Shown here: in pieces, positions 1 to 10,335 of the stretch
Layout of the letters: every line of letters begins with the position of its first letter
How positions within the stretch are numbered: position 1 is the stretch's first letter
Assembly (NCBI RefSeq): GCF_050624435.1
Contig: NC_134537.1
Span: 120,331,586-120,395,585, forward strand
DNA length: 64,000 nucleotides
Source of the DNA: Tenrec ecaudatus
Taxonomy: Eukaryota; Chordata; Mammalia; Afrosoricida; Tenrecidae
Reading direction: 5' to 3'
Translations under genes and position numbers: made by a program
Notes under the pieces: model-generated
The model's database searches: none
What the model was told of the DNA's origin: nothing
What the model saw: the letters and a program-made list of their open reading frames with translations, nothing else

Positions 1-379
1 ACCACGGGGAAAAAAAATGGAACCCAAACTTGTCCAATGGCTACCATAGACCAAAGGGAAAGAGCTGTTGCGAAGTGGGCATTGAGTTTGTGTCAATGGT
101 GGTAGAATAATGTGGCTGTACAACATGATGAGTACAATCATTGACATTAATTTACACAATAAGAATTTTTAAAATTTGAAAATGGCCTGTTATGTATATT
201 AGTGGCACAATTGAAAAATAATAATAATTACATGACCAACTACGAATACAGGAAAAATAAATGTCAGCATTGAATATGATGACAATTGTACAACTCTTCT
301 TGATATGATTGAATTATTGAATTGTTTGACATGTAGATAAAGTGTAATAAAATCATTTTTAAAAGTTAAAAAAAAAAGA
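1..379 (+). repeat. L1 3' UTR fragment with poly(A)
   Basis: The stretch ends in a polyadenylation signal (AATAAAATC near 348) followed by an A-rich tail. Its body (phrases around GTGTCAATGGTGGTAGAATA and the TTGTACAACTCTTCTTGATA block at about 285-305) recurs in antisense at 28538-28800 and, in part, in sense at 63700-63850. These are L1-type 3' untranslated sequences; no ORF2 part is seen because the window starts inside the element. Confidence 0.55.
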
Positions 380-552
380 TTTGTAAGAGCTCATACCCCC
401 ATAAAATGATTAATTAAAAAGAAGGAAAATATAGGAGACCAAAAAAGGAAGGCAAATGGTGCAATGAGAAAGCAGACCACCCTCCACCTTACAGCAAATG
501 GACCAATCCCTTTAATATGTCAATATGTTTTCTAAAACAAAGGGAGAGCAAA
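380..552. other. Intergenic, nothing recognised
   Basis: AT-rich sequence between the L1 tail and the first AfroSINE fragment. No open frame or repeat motif is recognised. Confidence 0.5.
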
Positions 553-796
553 TGGGCTTTCTACTCTGAGGAGATGTCAGTCTCGGAAACCCACTGGGAG
601 TCCACATTGATTCAATGGCAATGAATTTAAAATATGCCTAAGAGACTCAATAAGAAAGGATGCACTGCTTTCGAGTCAATGCCGATTCATAGCAACCCAG
701 TACAACAGGCTGCTGCTGCTGCGGAGCTGTAGAGACTAACTCTTAATGTTATGCTCTGTCTTCCTCCCAAGGAGCAGCTAGTTGTTAGATACTAGA
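553..796. repeat. Two AfroSINE fragments in opposite orientation
   Basis: 553-632 is the 3' half of an AfroSINE on the plus strand (CTCGGAAACCCA, then an abbreviated TTGATTCAATGGCAATGA tail). 655-796 is a minus-strand copy starting at the TCGAGTCAATGCCGATTCAT tail signature. Both are diverged and internally shortened. Confidence 0.65.
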
Positions 797-984
797 ATAT
801 AGACATGCATTAATTTGGGGGCAGGGGAAGGCAATATTCAGAAGAGTGATGTCAGTACTAAATGATGGAGACAGGGACAGGGTGGGAAGAGTGCAAAGGT
901 TAAAAACAACCGAAACAAACACTGTTACACACACAAGCTTACCATAACAGTTTTGAAGGGCCTTGGTCAATTTTTGGTCCTGGT

Positions 985-1700
985 GGAAGGGCCATGCCTT
1001 GACGTGGACAGTGTTCCCTCACATAGTCAGTTACTTGGGGCAGGAGCGGACAGGGGACCTCACTACCATCAAAGAACATCCAGAATCAGCATGTCTTTGG
1101 AGCCTGAGGTGTCTTCACTGAGAATCTTGTAGACCTAGGAGAGAGTAGAGTAACACTAAAACAGTGAGAAGTCACAGCAGGCCCATCAGAACCCTGTGGT
1201 GGAACATCAGGGGCCACAGCATGAGCTAGGAGAACCGTGAGATCGCAGATGGCTGCGATAAGTTTGCCAGTGCGGTGACTGAGAAAGACCAGAGTGCCTG
1301 CCAACAGGGAGCTCTCTGGTCAAGGTTGTCCCTCCAGGCACTAGTGAATAGCATGGAAAGAGCTGTAAAACTGAGTCGGGCAGAAGTAGGCCCCCGGGGG
1401 GGAGAGGGGTGGCACAGTGGAAGTCAGTCATCCCGCAGTGGTGTATGGTGGTAAGAGGAGACCCTCCTGAAGGCACAGCCAAGAGGAAGCTAGCCACACT
1501 GATAGAAGAACCGTATCCTGTCACCTGACTGTATCCTGTTATTTCCAAGTGAGACTGATCTTGAGTTGTTGCCTAATAAACCATGTCATTGTGAGTATAA
1601 TCTGTGATTTCTGAGGGCTGTGGAAACATTAGCAAAATCAGCAGAGAAGTTAGAGATGCTGGGGGATGGGGTGGGGTTGGGGTGGGGAAATGGGGTAGTG
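985..1700 (+). repeat. LTR-like repeat remnant, ERV1-like
   Basis: A GC-richer block with an AATAAA signal near 1575 followed by CATGTCATTGTGAGTATAA and a TTTCTGAGGGCTG segment. That order (signal, GTGAGTATAA, TTCTGTGAG-like end) resembles the R/U5 part of some mammalian ERV1 LTRs. Boundaries and target duplications could not be fixed. Open frames here (for example minus 1207-1548) have no protein character. Confidence 0.35.
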
Positions 1701-1819
1701 TCAGTAATAGTGACAAATTTGGTACTAATTCATAAGAAGCAAATTTGGGTGGATCTTGACTCACATCTCTACTCCTGAATGTAGTAAGCAGGCCTTAATA
1801 TTATAATATACCCACAGAA

Positions 1820-1892
1820 AGGCCTTGAAAAGCTCATGGACAAATGGAATTAGAAGATAATGGATTTTTTTCCATGAAAAAAATTTGAAGCC

Positions 1893-1894
<2 letters not shown>
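1820..1894 (+). mobile_element. mariner-type MITE
   Basis: A short palindromic element of about 75 bp. It opens with CTTGAAAAGCTCATGGA and closes with the complementary TCCATGAAAAAAATTTGAAG, separated by GGAATTAGAAGATAATGGA. The ends resemble the CTTCAAAAAGTTCATGG termini of mariner irritans/HSMAR2-like families. Related copies lie at 1937, 14748 and 21790. Confidence 0.55.

Positions 1895-1925
<31 letters not shown>
1895..1925. repeat. (TG)n microsatellite
   Basis: Uninterrupted TG dinucleotides between two mariner-type MITE copies. Confidence 0.95.
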
Positions 1926-1927
<2 letters not shown>

Positions 1928-1936
1928 AAGACACAA

Positions 1937-2010
1937 GAGAGCTTCAAAAAGTTCATGAAAAGTGTCCACTGTCTTTTAACTCCATTTCTCCAAAAACTTT
2001 TGAAATCTCC
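1937..2010 (+). mobile_element. mariner-type MITE, second copy
   Basis: GCTTCAAAAAGTTCATGAAA at the left end and CCAAAAACTTTTGAAATCTC at the right end form imperfect inverted repeats. The interior TGTCTTTTAACTCCATTT corresponds to the reverse complement of the centre of the 1820 copy. Confidence 0.5.
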
Positions 2011-2726
2011 TTATAAAATTACTAAGAAACAGCCATCATTATAGTAAATTATCAAACAAATTACCAAATGAATACTAAAATCACTCAGTTAAAAAAAACA
2101 TTGGGAAACATAATTTCCATATAGTACAAAATTATTAATCCAAAAATAGTTTATTCATTATAATACTGAAGAGTAATTTCCTGATGGTGAACCCTAGAAG
2201 ACATAATGTTAACTGAATATTCAGATTTAGCATACCCAGGGATGAGACCAACTGATATTTTATACTTCTTGGTGTGACAAGTTGAGGACTCAGCACCTTT
2301 GGGACATTTCTTCAAGAAATATTTAACTTAAATTTAATTCTGAAGTAGTCCTAAACAAGTTCATATTGAAAAATACTATGCAAAAAACCACTCCTATTTT
2401 AATGTCAGTGCTCATGTCAATATTGCGCAAGGAAACCAACATGCAGGTTTGTGCTGTTTAAAAAAGAAACCTACTATGCATGTTGTGTTAAAAAAATTTT
2501 TTTGTGAGCGTTAAAAATGTTAGTGTCATAAAAGACCAAACAAAAAAGTTCTGAGTAATCACTGCAGGTTAATAAGACTTAGCAACTAAGTGCAATGTAT
2601 ATGCCTCAATTAAACTTCAAGTGGCAGGAGAAACAAAGAAAGAAACCTAGTCATATTGGGACAAATGGGAAGGAAATTAATATGCTTCTATATTAGATAC
2701 ATCTATTGTACCAATATTTATTTTTC
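2011..2726. other. AT-rich intergenic sequence
   Basis: No gene, RNA gene or clear repeat recognised. Long runs of A and T and no open frame of note. Confidence 0.5.
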
Positions 2727-2731
2727 CTGAA

Positions 2732-3227
2732 TGTGTCAGTTATATAATCTAGTCAACTTGCAAATGGGTGAAGTCTAGCCTGTCAATCAATCAGGTTGCA
2801 GCTTGATGACCTCATTTGGAGGCACGATGGATATAAATAGTTCACTGGAGGGCAAACACACTCTCTTTGCTTCGTCTTCCTGTTTACAAGACACATGGAG
2901 CTAAGGTGACGCAGCCAGACCCCTGGAGCTGGAGGAGCCACATGGAGACCCACACCCATGCTGACATGCTTCCACCGCCACTGAATTCAAAAGACTTTCC
3001 ATCCACTGGCCTGTGATCTTCCTGGATTCAGTGTCATTGTATGGCTATTTGAGTCTGAAGAATTTATATACTGATCTTGGACATATGGGCTAATATTGAA
3101 CTTATTGACTTGATTTGGACTGTTGGGATGTTTTCTTAATATACAATTGCTTTTTGATGTAAGGTTCTCTCTTACCTACATATGAGTCTACCTGGATTTG
3201 TGTCTCTAGTCAACTCAGACTAATACA
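2732..3227 (+). mobile_element. Solo LTR, ERVL/MLT2-like afrotherian family
   Basis: The element begins TGTGTCAGTTATATAATCTA and ends CTCAGACTAATACA, so it has the TG...CA form of an LTR. It carries ATATAAATAG as a TATA-like element near 2831. Flanks CTGAA (2727-2731) and TTGAA (3228-3232) match at 4 of 5 bases, which fits a 5-bp duplication. The same family appears at 26392-26821 with a perfect 5-bp duplication. No internal retroviral sequence adjoins it, so it is a solo LTR. Confidence 0.65.
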
Positions 3228-3570
3228 TTGAATATCAAAATTGTAGGGTGCCTATGTTTTTTTAAATGCCCTAGTCCTTTGCATATGCCCATTGAAGGCA
3301 ACAGAGAAATGCGGCCATTAAACTAGCCTTAGATTGGTTCACACTACACTTCTGCCCCAACAAAAAGCGTTTTTGTATGTGCGTAGGGAGAGTATTCATT
3401 GTACTGCTCTTGAAATTTTCTGTAATATTTTCAAATTAACAGTCTGGAGGAAAATTCAGAGAATCTTACCAGCTTTTATATACTTCCCTCCAATTAATTT
3501 ATTGTGATGAGAAACATTTTAGTGTGTGTTTGTGGGTGAATTACTTAGACAGGGACTTAGAGCAGAACAG
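3228..3570. other. Intergenic, no feature recognised
   Basis: AT-rich sequence between the solo LTR and an AfroSINE fragment. Nothing gene-like is seen. Confidence 0.5.
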
Positions 3571-3662
3571 CTTCAGAGGGAGTCCAAGGCTGTAATCTGC
3601 ACTGGAGTGGTTTGAATCCCCAACTTTTTGGTTAACGATGCCTAACTGCCACCAAAGCTCCT
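3571..3662 (-). repeat. AfroSINE fragment
   Basis: The 5' (tRNA-like) half on the minus strand: TTTTTGGTTAACGATGCCTA and GCCACCAAAGCTCCT are the complement of the SINE's A-box end. Confidence 0.65.
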
Positions 3663-4669
3663 CATTAATATGACAAGTCAACGTTATGATATTGATCATT
3701 GGTACATTCGTACCCTTCACATTTTTAATGTTTTTATTTTGACTTTTTTCTTCATTGGACCTATCATAGTTTTGCTGTAAATTAAATGAATATAATTATA
3801 TCCACTGTTCATGTTTAATTCCTCTTGATATTTTTCAGTCCTAAAGCTTCGTTCACCTCGAGCTGTGATCAGGTTTTATAACCTCTGAGCATTGTCGTGT
3901 TGCCTGTGTGCGGATGAGAAAGCTCTAGGGAAGTCCAGGTTCCATAGAAAGGGGATTGGTGATTCGGGACATGCTGCTCATTTCTCTACGTGAGTATGGA
4001 ACCAGGGCCCCAGCACAAAAGGTGCTGTCTTTTTGAAAATGCCGTAAAACAGAGGTCTCAACTTTAACTGTGAGACTCTGTCCCTCAAATCCTCCTGAAA
4101 CCATTACAGTTTCCAATTTTGTGGGCAGTCTAACATTTTAGACTCATACATACAAAAGTTTTAATGCTTCAGAAAATCTGAAGAATTTTATTAACTAGTA
4201 AATATATTTCTTTTTTGCCTCATTGTTATTTTTAAAGAGAGAATGTTTCTTCTAATCACAAATTTAGACTTTAGTTTTTTAGACTTTTCTAAAGAATCAT
4301 CTAAAAGTATTTTAAGTGCGCTGCACTGTGATCTGATTGTGACCCATGTGACATAAAGCTTTGGAAAGTACTAAGGCTTTTTTTGCTTTTTACAAAGATT
4401 TTAAATATTCCATGTGCGGTTGAAAAATTATGATGTTGTTAGTGTCTGAGAGATTTATAATTATTTCTATGTCTAATATTTCAGATAGATGTTATTTCTT
4501 ATGGTTTAAAGATTTTTAGACTGATCTTGAAAACCATACCTATTTATTTCTCAAGAAGTATTTTGATTTAATGGTGAAATAAGAAAGATTCAGATAATTT
4601 TCACTTAATTTTATAACAATACTTTTTTCACTTAAAATACTTCAGTCTAATTCAGAGAATTGCCCAACA
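3663..4669. other. AT-rich intergenic sequence
   Basis: No repeat or gene recognised with confidence. The small minus-strand open frame at 3925-4116 has no protein family character. Confidence 0.5.
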
Positions 4670-5664
4670 TTGGTATATAATAATTTGTATGCTGAGCAAA
4701 GCACCAGAGAACCTGGATTTTATGGAGAAGATTTGGGTATCAAAATTGAATGCAAGTTTATTAACCTGTGGTATGCAGATGATAAAACCTTGCTTGTTTG
4801 CTTTGAAAATGATGAGGGCAAAGAATGTACAGATGTGCTTTACACAATTGATGTATGTATGAATTGTGATGAGTTGTATGAGTCCTTAATAAAATGTTTT
4901 TAAAAATCATAAACCTTGCTTGCTTGAAGGAGGACTTCAAGCATTTGCTGATGAAGATCAGGGATTGCAGCCTTTCTTGTGGACTACAACTCAATGTAAA
5001 TAAGAGCAAAATCCTCACCACTGGACCAACAGGTAACATCATGATACAATGATACATGGAGACAAGATTGAGGTTGTCAAAGATTTTGTCTTGCTTGGAT
5101 TCACGATCACTGCTCATGGAAGCAGAAGTCAAGAGCTCAAATGACGCATTGCATTTGGAAAATCTGCTGCACAAAACTTCTTTAAAATGTTGGAAAGCAA
5201 GGATGGTACTTTGAAGACTAAGGTGCTCCTCTTCCAGGCTATGGTTTTCCAGTTGCCTCAAATGCATGTGAAAGTTTTGGACACTGAATAAGGAAAACCA
5301 AAGAAAATTTGGTGCATGGGAACTACAGGGTTAGTGAAGAGAATGCCGTGGCTTGTCAAAAGAACAAACAGATCTGTCTGTCTTGGAAGGGCGACGACCA
5401 GAATGTTCCTTAGATGCCTGGATGGCGAGACTTTGTGTCACATACTTTGGACTTGGTATCAGGAAAGACCAGTCCCTGGGGAAGGACATCATACTTGCTA
5501 AAGTAGAGGGCAGCAGTAACGAGAAAGGCCCTCAATGAGGTGGATTTTTACACTGACTATAGCAATGGGCTTAACAACAATGTTGAGGATGGAGCTGAAG
5601 CAGGTGGTGCTTCGTTGCGTTGTACCTGCTCGGAGTTGGAGCCACCTCGAGGGCACCTAACAGG
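4670..5664 (+). pseudogene. RTE (BovB-like) LINE fragment, decayed reverse transcriptase
   Basis: A 5'-truncated, frame-broken RTE LINE. The first readable stretch encodes LYAEQSTREPGF and then NLWYADDKTLLV, in which YADD (4772-4783) is the reverse-transcriptase catalytic motif. Downstream nucleotide order matches other RTE copies in the window: TGATGAAGATCAGGGATTGC, then the GAGGTTGTCAAAGATTTTGT block, then CTTGGACTTGGTATCAGG. It ends near GGGCACCTAACAGG, the RTE 3' terminus that AfroSINEs also resemble. A 114-bp L1-tail insertion (4797-4910) splits it. It cannot encode an active enzyme. Confidence 0.85.
4797..4910 (+). mobile_element. LTNR/L1 3'-tail insertion, extreme 5' truncation
   Basis: Only the last ~110 bp of the L1-tailed retroposon inserted here: GATGAGGGCAAAGAATGTAC, then the CACAATTGATGTATGTATGA block, then CTTAATAAAATG and an A/T tail. 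The 12-bp sequence AAACCTTGCTTG flanks it at 4785-4796 and 4911-4922, a perfect target-site duplication. Insertion lies immediately after the YADD codons of the host RTE fragment, so the RTE copy is older. Confidence 0.85.
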
Positions 5665-6083
5665 AGTAGAGGGTCTAGTGGTGTCTCTGGCGAAGGTAGA
5701 GTCAATGTCCACGCCTGTCCTCCACCCAGACATGTTAGCTCCCTACTTCCTCTACTCTCACTCTTTAGCTTCCAGGGCGGATCCTATCTGCCTTTGACCA
5801 TTTTCCTCATTCTCCAAAGGTACATAACGATGTGAACTCACTGCTGTGGAAATTTAGATACTGTAGCCTAATCTTTTGCTTGCAGAAAAAAATAACAACA
5901 CAATATTATCTCTGATACTTTGAGCACTGCCGTGCTCCTGTCACCACGACAGTTGTAGAATATAGATTGCGACTTAGAGCATTGATGATTCTGGGCATAA
6001 ACAAAATTTGAAAGATTACGGGGAAACTATGACCAACTCTTTCTGAGCACCAGAACATTAATTTGCTATGGCGAAAACTCTCA
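5665..6083. other. Intergenic, nothing recognised
   Basis: Sequence between the RTE 3' end and the hAT element. Two short overlapping plus-strand open frames (5540-5835) run out of the RTE remnant and are not gene-like. Confidence 0.5.
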
Positions 6084-6312
6084 CAGGTGTCCTCAAACTA
6101 TGGCCCGGCCCCCGCAGGCCACATGCGGCCCACCGAAGACATTTATCCAGCCGCCAGGTGTTTTTGCCCGTTTTGTTTTTTTACTTCAAAATAAGCTATG
6201 CGCAGTGTGCATAGGAATTTGTTCCTAGTTTTTTTTTAAACTATAGTCTGGCCCTCCAACGGTCTGAGGGACAGGGAACTGGCCCCCTGCTTTAAAAGTT
6301 TGAGGACCCCTG
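6084..6312 (+). mobile_element. Nonautonomous hAT transposon (229 bp)
   Basis: CAG...CTG ends with inverted termini: left GTCCTCAAACTATGGCC, right AAAAGTTTGAGGACCCCTG, whose complement starts CAGGGGTCCTCAAACTTTT. The inside keeps CCACATGCGGCCCACC and GACATTTATCC. This is a typical hAT short terminal inverted repeat and matches, from memory, a family amplified in tenrecs and some other tetrapods. The flanking 8-mers AACTCTCA and CCTCTAAA do not match well, so no target duplication is claimed. Confidence 0.7.
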
Positions 6313-6314
6313 CC

Positions 6315-6701
6315 TCTAAACCACTGGCAGCGACTCAATTCCAACTCCTTGCAACCATATAAGGCAGAGGAGCCCTGGTAGCCTGGTGGTTACCTTTGGG
6401 GCTGCAGTGTGGAACCTCCAGCCATTCCCGGGAAGAATGTTGGGGCCTTCCACTCCTGTAAACAGTGACAGTCTCAGAAACTCACAGGGCAGTTCTACCT
6501 TGTCCGGGAGGGTCGCCATGAGTCCTGTTGACTGGATGGCCATGAGTTTGAGGTTTTGAGGGAACTGCCCCTGTGGGTGTCTGAGATTTTGACTTTATAG
6601 GAAGCTGGAGCTTGCTCACAGCACAGCTACTGGTTTGAACTGCTTGCTGATCCTCTGGACAAGCAGTCCAATGAATAACCCACAACACCACCAAAGCTCC
6701 C
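6315..6701. repeat. Nested AfroSINEs: plus copy inside minus copy
   Basis: A minus-strand AfroSINE starts at 6315 (GCAGCGACTCAATTCCAACT) and is interrupted by a plus-strand copy (6368-6558, from GGAGCCCTGGTAGCC to the GTTGACTGGATGGCCATGAG tail). The minus copy resumes at 6559 with AACTGCCCCTGTGGGTGTCT and ends ACACCACCAAAGCTCC. The inserted copy is therefore the younger one. Confidence 0.75.
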
Positions 6702-7229
6702 AGCTTGCTCCCACTAGAGATTTTAGAGCTCTGTGGAATCTCTGTATTCAACATATCTTACCCTGCAGAGCCTCTTCACATGCTTAGTAGCAAACTAAAG
6801 GTGATACGTTGGCTGTACTGACCTAAATTCTGGAATTTGTCATGAATCTTAGGTTAAGAAAGATAGATTTTATAATGGAGAATGTATTCCATTGTTGAAA
6901 ATGCAGGCTACTGTCACATACAAGTGAATCTGATGAAATATAAGAGACTTGTGATTTATTATTATAATTAAACTAATTTGCTTCCCACTGGATTTCAGAC
7001 AAATAAAGGAATTCCAGGACACGTGTGGAAAGTCTTACCAATCAGAAATATGTGGAGGAGGTGTGGGGGGAAGTAAGTGTGCGGGGGTGACGGGAGATTG
7101 GTGGCAGGCCTGTGTGCGTCTGCCTGGGGGACTATGATAGATTCCTCCTCCTTCGGCACTTGATGGCAAGGCATACACACAATTCTACACAGCAAAGTTT
7201 GTAAGGGACTTGTGATCCTATCAACAAGA
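6702..7229. other. AT-rich intergenic sequence
   Basis: No gene or clear repeat recognised. A purine-rich patch with GGTGTGGGGGGAAGTAAGTG lies near 7060-7080. Confidence 0.45.
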
Positions 7230-7424
7230 CCCAGATTCACTGCCAACCAGTCGTCTGACTCAGTGACCCTATAGGACAGGGTGAAACTGCCCCTGTTAGT
7301 TTCTGAGACTGTTAACTCTTCACTGTAGTAGAAAGTGAATATTTCTCTCAGTAGCTGGTGGTTTCAAACTGCTGACCTTGCAGTTAGCAGCCCAAAGCAT
7401 AACCTCCACACCACCAGGGCTCTT
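7230..7424 (-). repeat. AfroSINE, near full length
   Basis: Minus-strand copy running from the tail signature (CACTGCCAACCAGTCGTC, CAGTGACCCTATAGGACAGG) through GCAGTTAGCAGCCCAAAGC to ACACCACCAGGGCTC. Confidence 0.8.
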
Positions 7425-8018
7425 TATGACTCCATAAGATTGACTACAATAAAGCTCCCCATCACTTGAATTACAAATACCTCATTTGCATATGAGCTAA
7501 GGAAAGAGAATTCACTTCTCTGCGGGGTGATGAAGGAAAGCTTTGTAAAGAGGTCAGGATTCGACCTTTGTATTTGAAAATGTAGATGTTAATAATTGAC
7601 TTGCAGTTTTAATACTAGTCAACAGGAGAGCACAGCGCATGATTGCTTGAGAGCTAGGTCCCTTGTGTCAGTTGAAATGAAAATGTAGAATTGGGAGCTA
7701 GTTGTCTAACTGAATTTCTCATTACAAAGGAATCTTTCCAATTTCATGGCTCAGACTTTCCTATAATTAATAAACACAAGTAATTGGGGTCACCCACTGC
7801 CCTTTGATAATTCAAACAATTTGCCTTTCTATGAAATATCTATTTTCTATGTGGTCCTGAATCTAAGAAAGCTCAAGATTCTCACTGACCTTGTCAGCTG
7901 CTCTGACTCACTGTGGCTCTAAAGACTTGCGGACACAGGCATAGGTGTTTTTAATTCAAAGTTGCCTTTTTAATGAAGTCCAAATAATTTCCAGTTGTTA
8001 CATAAAGTAATTAAAACC
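7425..8018. other. Intergenic, nothing recognised
   Basis: AT-rich single-copy-looking sequence. No open frame or repeat signature identified. Confidence 0.45.
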
Positions 8019-8186
8019 ATGGTAGGGCAGTGGGTTTAGCAATGGACTACTAACCAAGAGGTTGGTGGGTCCAACCAACCAGCAGCTCCAATGCTGATAG
8101 AGGAGGCTTCCCTAAAGATTACAGCCTCGAGGAAGCTACAGAGCAGTTCGCCTGTGGCCCTTAGCTGCACTAGGGGCCATCAACAA
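8019..8186 (+). repeat. AfroSINE
   Basis: Plus-strand copy with the tRNA-like head (GGACTACTAACCAAGAGGTT, GGTGGGTCCAACCAACCAGC) and TAAAGATTACAGCCTCGAGG. The tail is worn. Confidence 0.75.
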
Positions 8187-8364
8187 ATGTTTGACTGTAG
8201 ACATTTTCCACCTTTTTTTCTTTTTTGAGGTTAAAAATCCATCTCATTGGTTTCAGTAGATTCTGAATCCTCTAAAACTGACAAATAAAAAAATAATTAA
8301 ATGATAAACCACGTGTCGTTTATACATTTTGGCTTACTCGAATCCCACACACACAAACCAATAA

Positions 8365-8480
8365 AAACCTACGACGGAGGTAGTGTTATTATCCTCATTG
8401 TGCTGATCTGAAAAATGAAGTTAAAAAGCTTGTATAGGATTATCCAGCAAGGAGCAGAGTTAGGATTTAAAACCTCTGTC
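8365..8480 (+). repeat. MIR SINE fragment
   Basis: GGTAGTGTTATTATCCTCAT followed by GATCTGAAAAATGAAG and GGAGCAGAGTTAGGATTTAA follows the mammalian-wide MIR core and 3' order. Confidence 0.6.
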
Positions 8481-8967
8481 TGGGGCCAAACCTTTTATAC
8501 TTTAATAGTTTCTGGAATGAAATGGCTATTAAGCATTCATTTTAAAGAACTAATGTTAATTTTTCAAAAGTACCCTAGTGAATATAATTGTTCATAACCA
8601 TGAAAACTATCTTAAGCAACTAAAATATAATTTTAATATGAGAATTCCTAGAATGTATACAAGTTATTTTTCGTTCCAGTGTATCTAGTGCTGTCGAGGA
8701 ATAGCTTTATCTACTTTGTTATCTATTAGGAGATTCGAGGCAATGTGCTTCACCAACATTGTTTGGGAACGGACTCAAATGGCAGGGAGTTTGGTAGTTT
8801 AGAACATTGAGCCTCGAATGATGATGCTGTTAAAACTTAAAGATGAATGACTGGATGCCCTAAGTCTATTTGTAAAGATGTCACATGAAGGAAAAACTCC
8901 ACATTGGTGTGGCAAGATCATCCTCACACTCTAGCTCATGTTCTCAAAACAAACAAGCAAACATGCA
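8481..8967. other. AT-rich intergenic sequence
   Basis: No gene or repeat recognised. Confidence 0.45.
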
Positions 8968-9172
8968 AAACCGAAGACACTGCCACTGAGTCAATTCCTA
9001 CCAATAGCGACCCCTTACGACAGAGTATAACTGGCCCTGTGGGTTAAGACTGCAAGTCTTCAAGGAGTAGAAAAGTCTCTTTCTCCCAAAGAGCAGCTGG
9101 TGATTCCGACTGATGATTTCGTGGTGAGCAGCCCACAAGTGTAACTCTCTTTACTACCAGCCCTCCGCTCTT
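8968..9172 (-). repeat. AfroSINE
   Basis: Minus-strand copy: CACTGCCACTGAGTCAATTC at the tail end, AAGAGCAGCTGGTGATTC in the middle and ACTACCAGCCCTCC at the head. Confidence 0.75.
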
Positions 9173-9763
9173 CCATTTATTGTTTGTCTCCTCCAGTCAA
9201 ACAACACCTTATAAAGCAGGTGTTAACTGTTTTTAATTTACAGAGTAAGAATATAGATGCGCCACGGTTAAGTGTTTGGGGACAGATCAAATGGGGACCC
9301 AATTCTCTTAGCTCACAGCTTTAGGCTTCTCCCCACTCTTCAGAAGAAATTATAGTCCTTGTTTCCATTTATTTTAGTGTTTAAGTACCTTTTTCGGAGA
9401 ATCCTTGGCAATAGCTCTAACATCGTTATTTTTCTGGAGTTGTAGGACTGGTTGTAAGTGCACGGTCAATCATGTATGCAACGATTCATACGTGTTTAGA
9501 ACTTTTGGGGGGTGGATGAATTGGAGACACTGAGTACTGTTCTGCCCATGAATTTCTTCCTGGGCAATGAATGATAATTATGTGGTTGCCAAATTAGTTC
9601 AACTAGTTTGAATGTTAAGCAGGGAGACAAGGGCAGAGACGGGTTCCCCCCACTCCAACAGGAAACATAACAAAAACCTTTAACCAAGAGGAAAAAAGCT
9701 CGGTGTCCTCCATAAAGAGGTCTGGGTTCAGAGTCATTATCATTAGGAAGTGATTAGAGGAGA
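9173..9763. other. Intergenic, nothing recognised
   Basis: AT-rich. The overlapping minus-strand open frames at 9496-9836 are low-complexity and match no family I know. Confidence 0.45.
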
Positions 9764-9900
9764 GCTTTTCAAAGTAGGCCGATGGATATTTGCATCTGAA
9801 TAACCTGAGGGCATTTGTTAAACTCCGTGGTCCCACCCCAGACCTAATGAATCTGAATCTTTGTGTTGCTAGAGTTATAATGCCCCAGTAACTGCAAGAA
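9764..9900 (+). mobile_element. MER5-like hAT-Charlie remnant
   Basis: CTTTTCAAAGTAGGCCGATG, then CATTTGTTAAACTCCGTGG and CCCACCCCAGACCTAATGAA, follow the order of the MER5A family (TTCTCAAAGTGTGG..., CCCCACCCCAGACCTACTGA). Old and diverged. Confidence 0.6.
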
Positions 9901-10335
9901 GAATCAATAAAATTAGATGGGTGCCCAACATAAAGAATGTTCTCGGAATCGTTGCATGGTGCATGTTGAATGCAAGAAGGTTATGTTGTTTTTATTTGCC
10001 AAAAGTTTTAAAAAACAATATTACGCGAGAAGTGAAATTAGATATGGAAACCCCTATTTTTAAGTTGTCAAATACCTACCATCTTATCTGTTTCAAATTC
10101 AGTGCTCAGAGGAGGCGCATCATCTCCCATTCCTCTAACTGTGGTCTGGGCATAGGTCTATTGTTCTGAAGGGTATGGACACGGTGCGTTTAAAATGGAG
10201 GGACGAAAGCCTGCCTCCAGGTGCTGAACACCAGTAACAGCGGTGATAACACGATAACACGTGCCCCTACTAGCAAGTGATGGAATGTACCCTTCACCTC
10301 TGTACTCTTCCTGGGCCCAATAGATTAGTTTACTT
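9901..10335. other. Intergenic, nothing recognised
   Basis: No repeat or gene recognised. The 82-codon plus-strand frame at 9921-10169 shows no protein signature. Confidence 0.45.

Noticed and set aside
985-1700. Possible processed pseudogene with AATAAA
   Set aside because: No coding frame could be followed, and the sequence after the signal resembles an LTR U5 end; kept only as an LTR-like remnant.
4761-5267. 168-codon minus-strand open frame
   Set aside because: Antisense to the RTE fragment and its tail insertion; no family character.
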